Shown: piece after piece, positions 47,329 to 58,938 of the stretch | Position numbering within the stretch: the first letter of the stretch is position 1 | Layout: every line of letters begins with the position of its first letter | Source: Stenogyne calaminthoides | Lineage: Eukaryota > Streptophyta > Magnoliopsida > Lamiales > Lamiaceae | Assembly (NCBI GenBank): GCA_037126765.1 | Contig: JBBCBC010000035.1 | Location: forward strand, 558,001-622,000 | DNA: 64,000 nt | Direction: 5' to 3' | Notes under the pieces: generated by a model | The model's input: the letters and a program-made list of their open reading frames with translations, nothing else | The model's database searches: none | What the model was told of the DNA's origin: nothing | Translations under genes and position numbers: made by a program

Positions 47329-50300
47329 TCAATATCTGAACTTCTGGAGCTCTTCTGGAATATCAAACACCTTGTACATCCTCTGTATCAGAGCAGCCAG
47401 TCGTTCCTTCTCAATGATCCCTCCTTTCATGGCAAACTCATAGTACAGCTTCTTAAAAGCAAGAGGATCAAAAGTCTTGTTTGGTCTGAGAGGTGTCAAG
47501 AGAATCTCGAATGGGGGAGCCTCAGGAATCAGATTCATCATCTTGCCCTCCTTCATTACAATCTCAGAGAATTCTGGATATTTGGTTTCTAAACAGCTTC
47601 TGAAATCATCATTGAATTCTCCTTGATCATCAGCAATAGGAATCTTCTCCAGAATGTATACATCACATAGCCAGTCTACTCGAATTTTGTTCCATTCTGG
47701 TATCAGATCTTCTTGGGCAATCAAGATTCCTTTCACCGATGCAGGTAGGGCCCTTTCTTCCCAGACTATATTCTCAGCGGCAGCAACCTTCTTCCTTTGT
47801 CTTCTGACGTAGCTAATGTGAAGACCTTTAGCCTCAACCAGTTTCTTCTTCTTAATAGCAGCATCTATCACTCTCTGTCTGACTTTCTGCTCTTCTAACT
47901 GTGCTGGGGTTATCTGAGACCTTGATCGTGTCTCAGTTTGCTTCTGGGTCTGAGTCGGAACCCTGACCTGCTTGCCCTTGCCTTTCTCTCTCTTTTTGGC
48001 TTCTGCCTCAGTTGCTTTCTATTCTTCTAGTAATTGCTTAGCCAGCTCAAGGCTCTTGGCCTGATCTTCGGATTCATGCCTTTTATGAATATTCGAAGAG
48101 AAATCTTCTATCCTATCTACTCTGGCAACAATATCAGATAGGACAGTATTCTGTTCAAAAATGGCCTCCCCTTGAGCTTGAATATCTTCCTCATGCTTTT
48201 CAACTGTTTGAGCAATTTTCACCATTTCGGTGTCAAGCATAGCAATAGTTGAGACAATTTTTGGCATGGCAACAGTTGATGCAGATGGAGTCGGCACAGA
48301 TGTTCCAGCAGTTGGTAAAGTGCCCGTAACAATTAACTGCATCTGTTTTTCTGTCTTCTCTTCCCCTTCCCCCTTTTTGGTTGCATCAAAAAGGTTTGTT
48401 AGCTTGAGGTTAAGAGCTCTGAACTGATTCAGCATTTCATCCTTCAGTTCCTCAACAGCTAACGGGGTAATCTGCACTGTGGAAGATGAGGGTTCAGGAC
48501 CCAATAATCGGTTCAGACCAACTTCAATTGACTTCTTGGCCATTAGAAGAGATCCCTCAAACCTCTTCCACCCAGCATCTAGACAAGTATCTGTCCTCTC
48601 CAGAGAAGACCAAACACTTTCCAACAGGGTACCGATATCAGAGAGTATAGAGACCTTTAGTCTTCTCTATGATTGGATCAACTTTCTTCAGCACAGAGGC
48701 GGTAATATCATCGTGCATGCTCATCAGCTTGGCTACAGTCAGCTTCCACTCTGCATCAACCAGAGCTTGCTGCTCTTCTCTGAACCTCTTCATCAGGTTA
48801 GTTGCCAAAGTGTTGATCTGAGTTTCAACGGCTACCTTTACCCCATCTTGAATATTCTTCGAAAGGCGATCTAGGGTATCGGAATCTAAGGCAACAGCCC
48901 TACCAGATGTTGAAGCCTCATCAGATAGGGTCACATCTGCAGCACCCAAATTTGGTTCATCGGCAGCTTGCTCATCAGTTTGAGCCCAGTAAACGTCTTC
49001 TCCTTCTACCTCAGCAATGTCGAACTTCTCATGAATCAACCATCTGATGTCATCATCAGAAGCTGATTCAGCAGCACTACTCACACCAGCATTCTCCAAA
49101 CACCTTGTCTCCAGATCCACAAAATAATCAGCTCCGAGTGTTTCCATCAGAATCAAGAATTCTTTAACGCCCTCCAGACGTATGTCCCTCCAGAATACAA
49201 TCTCTTCAATCTTCAGTTGGAGGCTTGGATGGTTGATCAGATCTGGGCAAATCTTGTCAAGATAAGCCTTAACCTGTTGCTTCAGTATAAATAGGTTTGG
49301 ATCATCCGTATCTAATTCAGGAGACTCCAGAATAATCTGGGTGTTGAATGGATTGTGGCTAAGAGAGACATAGAGATCCTCTCTTGGAACAACTTCTTCA
49401 GCAATCGGGTCCTCTACCCTTTCTGGTTCCTGGACAATCTGGGTTGTTGGCTGATGATTGGGTATTTGTGGTTCACTGGCAGTGGGAGGTGTGAGTTGTG
49501 GTTCAGGTGAGGGTGTTTTCTGGGATGATTGGGGTGATACTGAAGGCAATTTGGATGTAAGGGTAGGTGATCTGGGTAAGTGGGTGGCTCCTCTTCATTT
49601 AAATAGAGAACTCAGGTGAGAAGAATCACATGGTTCTGACTCATCCTGGGCCTCTTCCATCTGTTCCTCCTCTTCTCCATCTTCACCTACTTCTATGGTC
49701 AAGTCCTTGCCTGTGCTGACTGTGTGATCAGAGCTCACCAAGTCTCTCCACCAGCTATCTCCACCAACTGTTCAACAAGTTGTTCTTCACCAGACTTCAA
49801 TATTTCAACATCACTATCCTCATCTTGAAGACCCATAGATGGCATTCCTTTCATCCTCAGAAGCATTGCGGCGAGCTTCCTTTGTCGTTTCTCACTTGCA
49901 TCTTCAGCTTCCCGAGCTGGCTTTGTTGCCATCTGCTACCTTTTTACTGTTCTTTTCTGGGGCTGACCCTGTCCCTCAGATTGCACAGATGAAGCTTGTG
50001 CCTTGACCTTCTTCGATTTGGGCACATAGGGAGCAGGGTCATCGTCTCTTTGGCTAGGTAACTCTTCATTTCTGGAGAGAATAGCTTTGAACTTAGGCAA
50101 ATAGGCCTTACTGTCTTGTTCTGACCATCGGTAGTCAGGTATTTTGTCAGCTAAAATAAGAGACACCTTGTGGATGTTGCTGACCTTCTTGGATAGCACA
50201 ATGTGATTCTGCTCATTGATCATGAATTTGTCCGTCTCCTGCAGCAATCTGTGCTTGAACAATCCCAGCCAGTTCATGTCCTGTGCTTTCTCAATTATGG

Positions 50301-50829
50301 CAGTCATAACGTTTTGCTTCTGCTGGGTCACAGCATCAGGACTGAATGTGATTCCCATAATTACTTTTGAGACAATCTCAAAAAGTAATATGTACTTTCT
50401 CTTCAAGAATGGTGCTTTAACATTAGTGATATTTGATTTGTTAGCTGGTCTCAGAAGCACTTGTTGAAGGTACTCTTTCTCTGTCATCCCAGCCGTGAAC
50501 TCATCTGGAGTGTTCGTACCTGCTGGTAGGGAAAAAATTCTTTGCAGATCATCAATTGACACATCTATCCTTGTTCCTCCAACAAAGGAATAGAGCTCTT
50601 TGTTATCTGTTTCCTTCAGTTTCCTTAAGAATTCCAGGGATTCAATGATAACGACAGAGCCCAGATGTCTGTAGTAAAATTGCTATAATCCGTTGGCTCG
50701 TAGACATTCCAAAATTTCTAGAGATTCTGGATCCGTAGTTGTTGTGAAATCAACATATTTTTCGTCTATGATCTTTATAATCATGGAAGCATAATCACAA
50801 ACTTCAGGGGTTGCTTTTGAAGTTGCCAT
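47329..50829 (-). pseudogene. ORF3 of element 4 (post-pol ORF)
   Basis: It starts at 50829 (MATSKATPEVCDY). Open pieces are 50562-49936, 49932-49735, 49549-48638, 48624-48019 and 47871-47329, with a TAG near 50683. The N-terminal domain keeps FLKRKYILLFEIVSKVIMG, which matches KPKYRVLLDIVSK of element 1. The middle is acidic and Pro/Gln-rich; predicted coiled coil lies near 48050-48400 and 48640-48850. No signal peptide or membrane span is seen. It is clearly related to ORF3 of elements 1 and 2 but far more diverged, so the gene has been kept in two subfamilies. Confidence 0.82.
48367..48380 (-). other. Internal PPT-like tract inside ORF3 of element 4
   Basis: CCAAAAAGGGGGAA on the - strand, here coding Thr-Lys-Lys-Gly-Glu. 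It is identical to the sites in elements 1 and 2, although the terminal PPT of element 4 has changed. Confidence 0.75.
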
Positions 50830-51329
50830 TTCGGATGGTCAAGATTAAGCGGTTGAAAAGATATTAAATCGTGCAGTCAAGGAATTTAAAACAACAGACT
50901 TTTGGACTTAAAAATTCACAATAAATGCATTTAATACAAAAACCCCATGTCCGCATTTAATGTTTGCAGGCATGATGTCACAAAGTAATGGGCACAGTAA
51001 TAACTAGCATAGATTAGCATAGACTTATAGAAAGATAAATTAGAAAACTTATCTGACTGACTGATATTGTAATCAGTCAGTTACCACGTTGTTCTGATCT
51101 GGCTTGCCTGATTACTGTTGACCTTACTGATTATAGCCTAATCCTTAGTATTTCTCAACAATGTCCCACTTATCTGATCAGGTTCCTTCTGATCCTATCT
51201 GATCAGTTGATGTTCCCCCTTCAACAGTTATCCTTTTTCTGATCAGTCCCTGACTGATCCTTCCTGATTAGTTGAGGTTCCATTTCTCAACTGATCCTTC
51301 CTTTCTGGTCAGTTTCTTAACTAACTAGT
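50830..51329 (-). other. Spacer between RNase H and ORF3 of element 4
   Basis: Non-coding, with many TGATC and CTGATCAG words. It is the positional counterpart of 18372-19131 and 31241-31856. Confidence 0.6.
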
Positions 51330-52020
51330 CTTGGAGACAAGTCCACCAAAGTCCTAGCTCATTACATAGTTCTTTGAATCTGACTTCAGCTAATGGCTTG
51401 GTTAAGATATCAGCTCTCTGCTTATCAGTATGGATCTTTTCCATTCTGATATTCTTCTTTTACACATGATCTCTTAAAAAATGATGTCTGACGTCCACAT
51501 GCTTGCATCTTGTATGTAAAACCAGATTCTGAGTGATTGCAATTGCACTATTACTGTCACAGAATATGGGAACGTTCGTAGATACAATGTTATAATCCCT
51601 CAGCTGCTGACTAAGCCAGAGCAGTTGGAAAAAACAGCTTCTTGCGGCCATGTATTCTGCTTCAGTAGTAGATGTGGCAACAAATGTCTACTTCTTTGAA
51701 AACCAAGAGATCAGTTTACTTCCTAAGAACTGACATGTACCTGAGGTTGACTTTCTGTCTATTCTGCATCCTCCATAATCAGAATCAGAATACCCACTAA
51801 GCTCTAGATTATCATCTGATGGGTAGAATAAACCAAGGTTTACTGTCCCTTTCAGATACTTAAGAATCCGCTTAGCTGCTTCCAGGTGGCTTTGCATCGG
51901 ATTTGCCTAAAATTTGGCGCATACACCTACTGCAAATGTTATGTCTGGTCTACTGGCAGTCAGGTATAGTAAAGATCCAATAAGAGGCCTATATTCTTTC
52001 AGATTTGTTTTCTAACCGTT
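51330..52020 (-). pseudogene. RNase H and RT end of element 4
   Basis: KYLKGTVNLGLFYPS, SGYSDSDYGGC, SKLISWFSKK, CDSNSAIAIT and HVDVRHHFLRDHV are readable. TAG codons interrupt it at 51688-51690 and near 51907; both sit where relatives have Gln. The frame is cut at 52020 by the LTR of element 5. Confidence 0.85.
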
Positions 52021-52658
52021 TGTTGCAAGGGGAAATAACCCGTCCTGAGGAAGGCCGGGATCAGACAGTCTTATGGTCAGCTTATTATCCGACTTCATCC
52101 AGCTAGAGCAAGACTTGAAGTAACCTCGAAAGGTTGGTAAGTTGTGGGAAGTTTGAGAAGCTACGTAGGTCGCGGGGGTGGCTTGGGATAGCAAAGAGGT
52201 CGCGAAGCGACTTGGGAGAACCCGGAAGTCGGGACCGACTATGTCTTGACTTCAGTTGAAGATAAACATGGAAAAGATTCGGGTAGTTAGTGAGGTGGAT
52301 TTCTCGGAACATAACCAGGGTAAGTGTATCTGTGAGCGCGAATTGCGGGACAAGAAAGGGAATCCAAGCCTGGAGGCTGAAACCCTAGGTTGGTCCACGA
52401 GAAGAAACCCACGAAGATTGTAACCCTAGGTCTGTGTCTATAAATATAACTTGTATTGCACATTGTAAAGGATCTAAATCTTAGTATCCTAGGCAGAAAT
52501 TATACATAAAATATCCTGGCTTGGTGCCCCCAGACGTAGTCTATTTCACGAACGAACTGGGTAACCTAATTGCGTGTTATTTATTACTTTCACCATTATA
52601 TTGATTGGTGTCTATCGAATTACTTGTTTGTTCATCGGTAATCAAGCCGGGTATAATA
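52021..52658 (+). repeat. Left LTR of element 5
   Basis: TGTTGCAAGGGGAAATAACC ... GGGTATAATA. The end was CAACA originally, as in the right LTR. A TATA box is at 52438-52450. Confidence 0.93.
52438..52450 (+). promoter_or_regulatory. TATA box of the left LTR of element 5
   Basis: CTATAAATATAAC, identical at 63588-63600 in the right LTR. It should drive the genomic RNA. Confidence 0.65.
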
Positions 52659-52680
52659 ATTAGCGCCGTCTGTGGGAAGC
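52659..52680 (+). other. Primer binding site of element 5
   Basis: ATTAGCGCCGTCTGTGGG. The right copy at 63809 reads ATTGGCGCCGTCTGTGGG, the usual form in plant Gypsy elements of this group. The left copy has one G-to-A change. Confidence 0.85.
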
Positions 52681-52740
52681 ACAATTCCTGCAAAATCATT
52701 ATGTTCGAAGGAAAACCCATCTCGTTTCTGATCAATATCG

Positions 52741-54250
52741 ATGGCAAGCAACCAAGGCAATCCTAACGGGCAAGAGCTGGATGCCCGCGATGGGCACGAG
52801 GCCTCTATGAGCTCTCAACATACCAGCTCACATCGCGCTCGCCAGCCAAACCCGGTGATGACCCCTGACTGGTGGAACCTGGTGCAGACTCCAGAGGACG
52901 CAAAGGCCGTGATGGCTGTCCTCAACAAAAAATGCCTCGCATTCGATGATGAGGACGTGCAGCCTCCGGCCAAGAAGGCTGCCCAGGAGGCCGGACCCAC
53001 AAAGAATAAGGAAGCACGGGCTTGGAAGGAACATTGGGCGGGCTAATTAGCCTGTAGTCCGACTAATACACCTGGTCATGATCGCCCGGCCTCGCCCAGG
53101 AGGCAGGTCGAACAATGTATTCGACCAGACTTGGCGACCTTTGGGGTTCGAAAGCCCTGTGATTGTTGAGGATGAGGCGCAATCAGGGAAAGCTGTGATC
53201 CCGATCAGTAGAAAGCGCGACCTTTCCGCTCAACCTCCACCATAACAACCATGCATTCTTGGCACCCAGAAGAATGAAGATGACCAGCGATTCTTCTTGC
53301 TCGGTAAAGATCGACCAAGACGTCCCAAGAACTGGATGGAGCGTGGAAAATCGAAATGGGCCACCGGGTTAGGCCACTCCTCGGCGTCCCCAGAGACTAC
53401 TCCACGGAACTCGTCACTCGGTAGTACCCGAGGAAGATTAACGTGGCGACCTTGATCGCCATGATGGAACACAGATTCCCGCGGTCCATGGCGGCACAAC
53501 TCGTGCATGGCCTCTATGGCTTATAATCGATGCTACCAAATGTAGGCATTTTTCTCTAACCCTGAGTGACCAGGCTCATCAGTGGTTTACCTCTCTGCCG
53601 CCCCAATAAATGGACAACTTCGAAAGCTCGCTCACCTTTTCCTGGATGCACTTTATTATTCGCCTTTGCCATGCGGCAAAGGTTCGATGAACACCCAGCA
53701 GGGGGATACAGAATCTAATAGGTCCTATATTGAAAGGATAGACAAGCTGATCTTGGAAGGAGATCCCATTGGGGATGAAGCAAAACTGCTAAGGGCTATC
53801 TCCGGCCTCAAGAAGGGAACCAAACTCTGGCGGCGCATGACGGCCGAGTACCCAACTAGTTATGCCGACTTTCGGAGGCGGGCTAGCAACTTGATACATA
53901 CAGCGGAGCTCCTGGAATCCCAACTCTCCGAGGCTAAGGACGTCGCGGAACCCAAGAAAAGTTCCAAGAAGGCCGCCTCACAGTACAAGCCGCCCGGAAG
54001 TTGAAACATTTTGAAGAGAGCATTCCGGTGAAGTTGATGGACGCACTAGGCATGATCCCCGAACATATCTTCACCCAGATCTGAGAACGGGAATTACTTC
54101 TCCCGCCCCGCCCGGTAAAGAATAAGGGCAAACTGAACCCCAACAAGTATTGCCACTTTCACGAGCAGGCCGGGCACTATACCAGTGAGTGTAAGGATCT
54201 GTTGCCCCAGCTCTGGAGATTGTATGAAGATGGACTACTTGACGAATTCG
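52741..54250 (+). pseudogene. Gag of element 5
   Basis: The start MASNQGNPNG at 52741 is repeated in the next unit at 63891. The N-terminal 101 codons are open; 53047-53580 has stops in all + frames. The capsid-like part is at 53582-54004, with GSMNTQQGDTESNRSYIERI and FRRRASNLIHTAELL, typical of plant Gypsy Gag. The zinc-binding motif YCHFHEQAGHYTSEC is at about 54150-54195, a Tat-type variant with Cys-X2-His. Gag packages the RNA. Confidence 0.85.
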
Positions 54251-54549
54251 TCAAGTGACCTCAAAAGAATGGCGACCAGGCTCCGAGAGGTCACCAGCAA
54301 GGAGAGCGCGCCCACAGGAATGACAACCAGGGATTGGGGCAGGGGGAGCGACCTATCCCGCCCATGCCTGAGAATACGGGGGATCGCATGATACACACCC
54401 TCTCTCCCCTAGGGACAGTCAGGGGGATAGCCTCCAGCTCCTCCTCCAAGCGGAAGATGAAGGCCGAAATAAGGTAGATAGAGAACGCCAGGAAGATGGT
54501 GTTGTCTGTCCTCGCCTTGGGGGAAGAATCCAGCACAATCGATTTCGGA

Positions 54550-55005
54550 GAAAAGGACAAGGTTGGGGTGGTCTATCCCAATGTCAATCCTCTGGTGATC
54601 CAGGCCAATATCATGGGAACTACGGTGTGCTGACTTATGGTCGATGGGGGTGCCTTCTGCAACATCCTCTTCAAGAAGACCCCATGCGACCACGTCGTGA
54701 AGGGGTTTGGTGACGCGACTTTGAGGCCCACCGGGATGATCCGACTTGCCGTTGAGCTGGTTTCCACACTGAATAGTGAAGTTAGGGCAACTAGGCTATT
54801 AGATTTTCTAGTAGTCGACCTTCCCAACTCCTATAATGGTTTCCTGGGAAGGCCTTTTGAGCATGAATTCGAGGCTGCGTCCTCCACTTTCTACTTTTGT
54901 GTAAAATTCCCCACCAAGAGTGGGTTGGTCGGCACCGTTAAGGGTGATCAAGTCGATGCAAGAGGTTGTTTGATTTACTCTTCGTCTCTTTTCAATTCCG
55001 CACCT
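54550..55005 (+). pseudogene. Aspartic protease of element 5
   Basis: The run LMVDGGAFCNILFKKTPC holds the active site Asp-Gly-Gly, the variant usual in the Tat group. DFLVVDLPNSYNGFLGRP follows, a typical end of the fold. A TGA right before LMVDGG (near 54632) breaks the Gag-Pol chain. It cuts the polyprotein. Confidence 0.85.
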
Positions 55006-56100
55006 ACACCTATCAAACAAACATTTGTAACAGATAGCAGTGAACAAGCTGGGGAGTTAAATGAGAAAAGAGCAAGCAGAAAAAGAACATACAGCGACCT
55101 CAATCCAAGAATAGGGTACGAGCCTGATGAACTCCTAATCGAGGCTGAAATTGATGACCCACAACAAGATGGCCCAAGAGCCATTCCGGGGGAAGAACTC
55201 GAGAAAGTCAGGATAGATCCAACTCGCCCAGATCTAGAAGTCATTATCGGCTCCAAGATACCGAACAACCTGAAGGGGGAAGTCATCGACTATCTCAAAA
55301 AGAACTTGGATGTCTTCGCCTGGTCGTACAAGGACATGGTAGGGATCAACCCAGAAGCCGTGTGTCACCGACTTTATATTGACCCATCTCGGAGGCCAGT
55401 TGCCCAGAAAAGGCAGAAATTTGGCCCCGAGAAATATGCTGCTTTAGCCGAAGAGGTGAAGAAGCTTCTGGATAACGGCCTGATCATGCAAGCCGACCAG
55501 CCATAGTGGGTGGCTAATGCAGTACTGGTGAAAAAGTCCATTGGAACCTGGCGGTTGTGTATCGACTTTACCGACCTCAACGAGGTCTGCCCAAAAGATT
55601 TCTTTCCCATGCCGCACATCGACCACCTGATAGATAACACGGCTGGGCACAAGATGATGTCGTACATGGATGCTTTCATAGGTTATCAACAGATATCCAT
55701 GCACGAACCAGATCGGCAACACACCTCCTTTCTGACTGAGAAAAACCTATACTGCTGGAAAAGGATGCCATTCGACCTAAAGAACACAGGGGCAACCTAC
55801 CAAAGGCTTGTCAATCATATGTTTGCTAATCAGATCGGGAAGTCGGTAGAAGTCTATGTCGATGATATTGTCGTCAAGAGCTTAAAAAGGGAGGATCACC
55901 TGTCTCACCTCGCACAGACCTTCGATATCTTCAGAAGGTTCAATATGAGACTCAACCCCAAGAAGTGTAACTTCGGAGTGGAGTCGGGGAAGTTCTTGGG
56001 ACATCTGGTCAGTAAGCGGGGGATCGAGGCGAATCCAGGGAAGGTTAAGGCTGTACTGGATATGGGGGCACCCCGAAATGTGAAAGAGGTTCAGAAGCTC
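55006..56100 (+). pseudogene. Reverse transcriptase of element 5
   Basis: An acidic linker is followed by DVFAWSYKDMVGI at about 55310. A TAG at 55504-55506 lies just before WVANAVLVKK. Then come WRLCIDFTDLNEVCPKD, YMDAFIGYQQI, the catalytic YVDDIVVKS at about 55855 and FLGHLVSKRGIEANPGKV. RT motifs are all present; only the stop separates them. It copies the RNA to cDNA. Confidence 0.9.
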
Positions 56101-56660
56101 ACGGGATGCCTGGCCGCACTAAGCATGTTCATCTCCCGGATGGGGGACAAATACAAGCCGATGTTCGACACGATCCGTAAGAAAGAAAAGTTTGAATGGA
56201 CACCCGAAAGTCAGGATGCTTTTGAAAAAATCAAAACATACCTGGCGGATGTGAGCATCTTGTCCAAACCTGTCCCAGGGGAGAAGTTGTTCTTGTATCT
56301 CGCGGCTTCAGAGACTGCTTTGAGCGCAGTACTGGTCCGAGCGGAGGGCTAGACCCACCTGCCCATTTATTTTGTCAGCCAGACATTGAACGAGACAGAA
56401 CAACGTTACCCATCGTTAGAGAAGCTGGCATATGCATTAGTCATGAGTGTGAGGAAGCTGAGACCATACTTTTTCGATCACCAAGTCGAGGTTCTCACAT
56501 CCCTGCCACTGCGGAATGTGCTCCACCGACCAGACACTTCAGGTCGATGTCTCAAATGGGCCATTGAGGTCGGGCAATACGGAGTAACGTACGTGCCACG
56601 ACCTACAGTTAAGGCCCAGACACTGGCCGATTTCTTAGTCGAGCTAACATTTCCTTCCAA
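56101..56660 (+). pseudogene. RNase H (first, pol-type) of element 5
   Basis: It follows the RT directly: KFEWTPESQDAFEKIK and FLYLAASETALSAVL. A TAG at 56350-56352 is followed by PIYFVSQTLNETEQRY and YALVMSVRKLRPYF. Several catalytic residues of the classic domain are not visible, as is common where a second RNase H took over. Confidence 0.8.
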
Positions 56661-56679
56661 GGTAGGGAGTTCGGACAGC

Positions 56680-56975
56680 TTGCCGTGGGAATTGTTCGTA
56701 GATGGATCGGCAACCTCTCACAAGTCAGGAGCCGGTCTAGTATTAATGAGCCCCGAGGGTACATCGTTCCAGAACGCCATTACCTTTGACTTTTCCACAA
56801 CGAATATGAGGCCGAATATGAGGCGCTCATCAGCGGCTTAGAAATGGCAACAACCATGGGCGTCAAGAGATTGCAGGTCCATACCGACTCCCAACTCATG
56901 GCCTATCAGGTTTCGGGGGAGTACGAGGCTCGGGATGACAGGATGGCGGCCTATCAGGAGATCGTAAAAACACTA
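56680..56975 (+). pseudogene. Archaeal-type RNase H (second) of element 5
   Basis: WELFVDGSATSHKSGAGLVL marks the start, with the first Asp in FVDGS. A frameshift near 56810 leads to YEAEYEALISGLEMAT-like residues and then VHTDSQLMAYQVSGEYEARD. These are the second and third acidic positions. A dual RNase H is a known hallmark of the Tat lineage. Confidence 0.82.
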
Positions 56976-58369
56976 TGACTAAAGTTCGCGCAAATCCATG
57001 TCAAGTTGATACCAAGAGAACAGAACTCGCGAGACGATGCTTTAGCATGGTTGGCGACCTCCGAAGGATCACCAAACATGAAAGATATCACCATCACGAC
57101 ACTTCCCCACCCATCCACCGCGCAAGTAACCATAGCAACATTGGAAACCCTGGTGTCGAACTGGATGACACCCATCATGGAATATTTGATAAGCGGCCTA
57201 TTGCCACCCGATCGCATCCAAGCTCGGCAGTTGCAGTTACGGGCCGCCCGATACACAATGATCAGCGGGGAATTATACAAGATAGGCTTCTGCATGCCCC
57301 TACTTTGATGTATCACACCCGAACAAGGTCAAGTCATTCTACGAGAAATACACGAAGGGGCATGCGGAAACCACACTGGGGGGAGTCGCTGGCCCACAAA
57401 ACCACAAGGTATGGATATTTTTTATCTACCCTAAGGGCCGACACTATCGTCTTCGCCCGCAAATGCCACAAATGTCAGATCTATGCTCCCTCCATCAAGG
57501 TTGCACCAGAAGAACTCACAAGTATCCTCAGTCTGTGGCCTTTTGCAAAGTGGGGGATAGACATCATTGGGCCACTCTCAACGGCCCCAGGATCGGTCAA
57601 GTATGCCCTGGTAGCGGTGGATTACTTCACAAAATGGGCCGAGGCTGAGGCGTTGGCAACCATTGACCAAGATCATGTCATCAGGTTCATATGGCGGAAC
57701 ATTATCTGCAGGTTTGGGCTGCCTCAGGCGATCATATCAGACAATGGAAAGCAGTTCGACGGTATTAAGGTCGACGCCTTCTTCAGAAAGTGGAAGATCA
57801 CAAAGTTTTTCTCTACCCCATACCACACTCAATCAAACGGTCAGGTCAAGGCCGTGAACAAAATCATAAAGCACACGCTCAAGGCCAAGATCGAGGGGGG
57901 AAAAGGGAAATGTGATAGCGAGCTCCCAGATGTTCTGTGGTCATACAGAACGACCTGCAGAAATTCAACGGGCGAAACCCCTTACTCTCTAGCCTTCGGA
58001 ACCGCGGAAGTAGACTTCCCGACCTTCCGAACCAGCCAGGTTGCTTTTGATCATAACGACGAGGCCCAAGAAAGGAACCTTGACCTACTCGAAGAAAAGC
58101 GATTGGAGGCCAACATGAGAAACGCTAGATACAAGCAGAGGTCGAAGAGTTATTACAACTCTAAGGTGTGACTTCGACGTAATAAGGTCGGGGACCTAGT
58201 GCTGAAAAAGATACTCGGAGACTCAAAAGGTGTCCTCGGTCCAAACTGGGAGGGTCCATTCCAGATATCGAAAGTCCTACCAAATGGGGTATACGAGCTC
58301 GAGAAAGTAGATGGGACCAAGGCCCAATATCCATGGAATGCAACTCATCTGAAGAAGTACTATCAATAG
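56975..58369 (+). pseudogene. Integrase of element 5 with catalytic Glu replaced
   Basis: The HHCC finger is split by frameshift around 57340-57480 (EGACGNHTGG ... CHKCQIYAPS). The core is open from about 57410 to 58171: WGIDIIGPL with the first Asp, ISDNGKQF with the second, and SNGQVKAVNK where the family has Glu instead of Lys. After the stop at 58169-58171 the frame continues with the C-terminal LGPNWEGPFQISKVL. The usual end at NATHLKKYYQ is followed by a stop at 58367-58369. No chromodomain is present. The Lys change would abolish DNA joining. Confidence 0.88.
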
Positions 58370-58938
58370 ATTTACACCTTTGTACTGATCACATCGATGT
58401 AAACAAATGTTGTTGATAACAAAAATTCTCTATTCTACTTGGAAGAAAAATTCATGTGTAAACCAAGAGGGTCACATGAAAGAATGATGAATAACATGCA
58501 GTTCGCATGAAAAACATATCGATAAGATGCGAACCTGGGGTGTGACTCTCAAAATACCGGAGAATAAGTCGCAACCCTTTAGGGTGCGATAAATCTCGAC
58601 TTTGTAAGACGATTAAGCAAATGTCTAGTAAAGAAGTCGCACAAACATTAAGACGACAAGGACTAAGGAAAAATCGCATAAGGAAATCGATTCAACACAA
58701 CAAAGGAATTAAAAAGGAGAATTTCATTAATAAAGACCCGGAGGTCGGGGAGAACCCCATTACAATAGACCCAGAGGTCGGTAAAAATAAGCATGCAAAA
58801 CTATCAGAAAAAGATGTTTTAAGATCCGAGAAGTATCAGATGCTGCAATGGGACTTTCCGCGTTAAATGAACACGAGTGTCATACATGTGGTGCAAAAAA
58901 TTCAAGGGATTGTGAAGGGCATTTTGGCCTGATCAGAT
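58370..58938. other. Non-coding region behind pol of element 5
   Basis: AT-rich, with two GAGGTCGG-type words in a short duplicated stretch near 58735-58790 (CCCGGAGGTCGGG and CCCAGAGGTCGGT). No gene recognised. Confidence 0.5.

Larger units (their letters stand above)
45538..52020 (-). mobile_element. Element 4: Sirevirus-like Copia, 5' side missing
   Basis: The 3' LTR is 45538-47115, followed by PPT, ORF3, spacer, RNase H and the last part of RT. At 52020 it is cut by element 5, so the rest lies beyond or is lost. It belongs to another subfamily: the LTR starts TGTAGGTCCC and ends TTTCCCAACA. The left flank TAAAG is the candidate TSD. Confidence 0.88.

Noticed and set aside
58452..58866. 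Small ORFs behind pol of element 5
   Set aside because: Short, no motifs, not matched by any other reading in the window.
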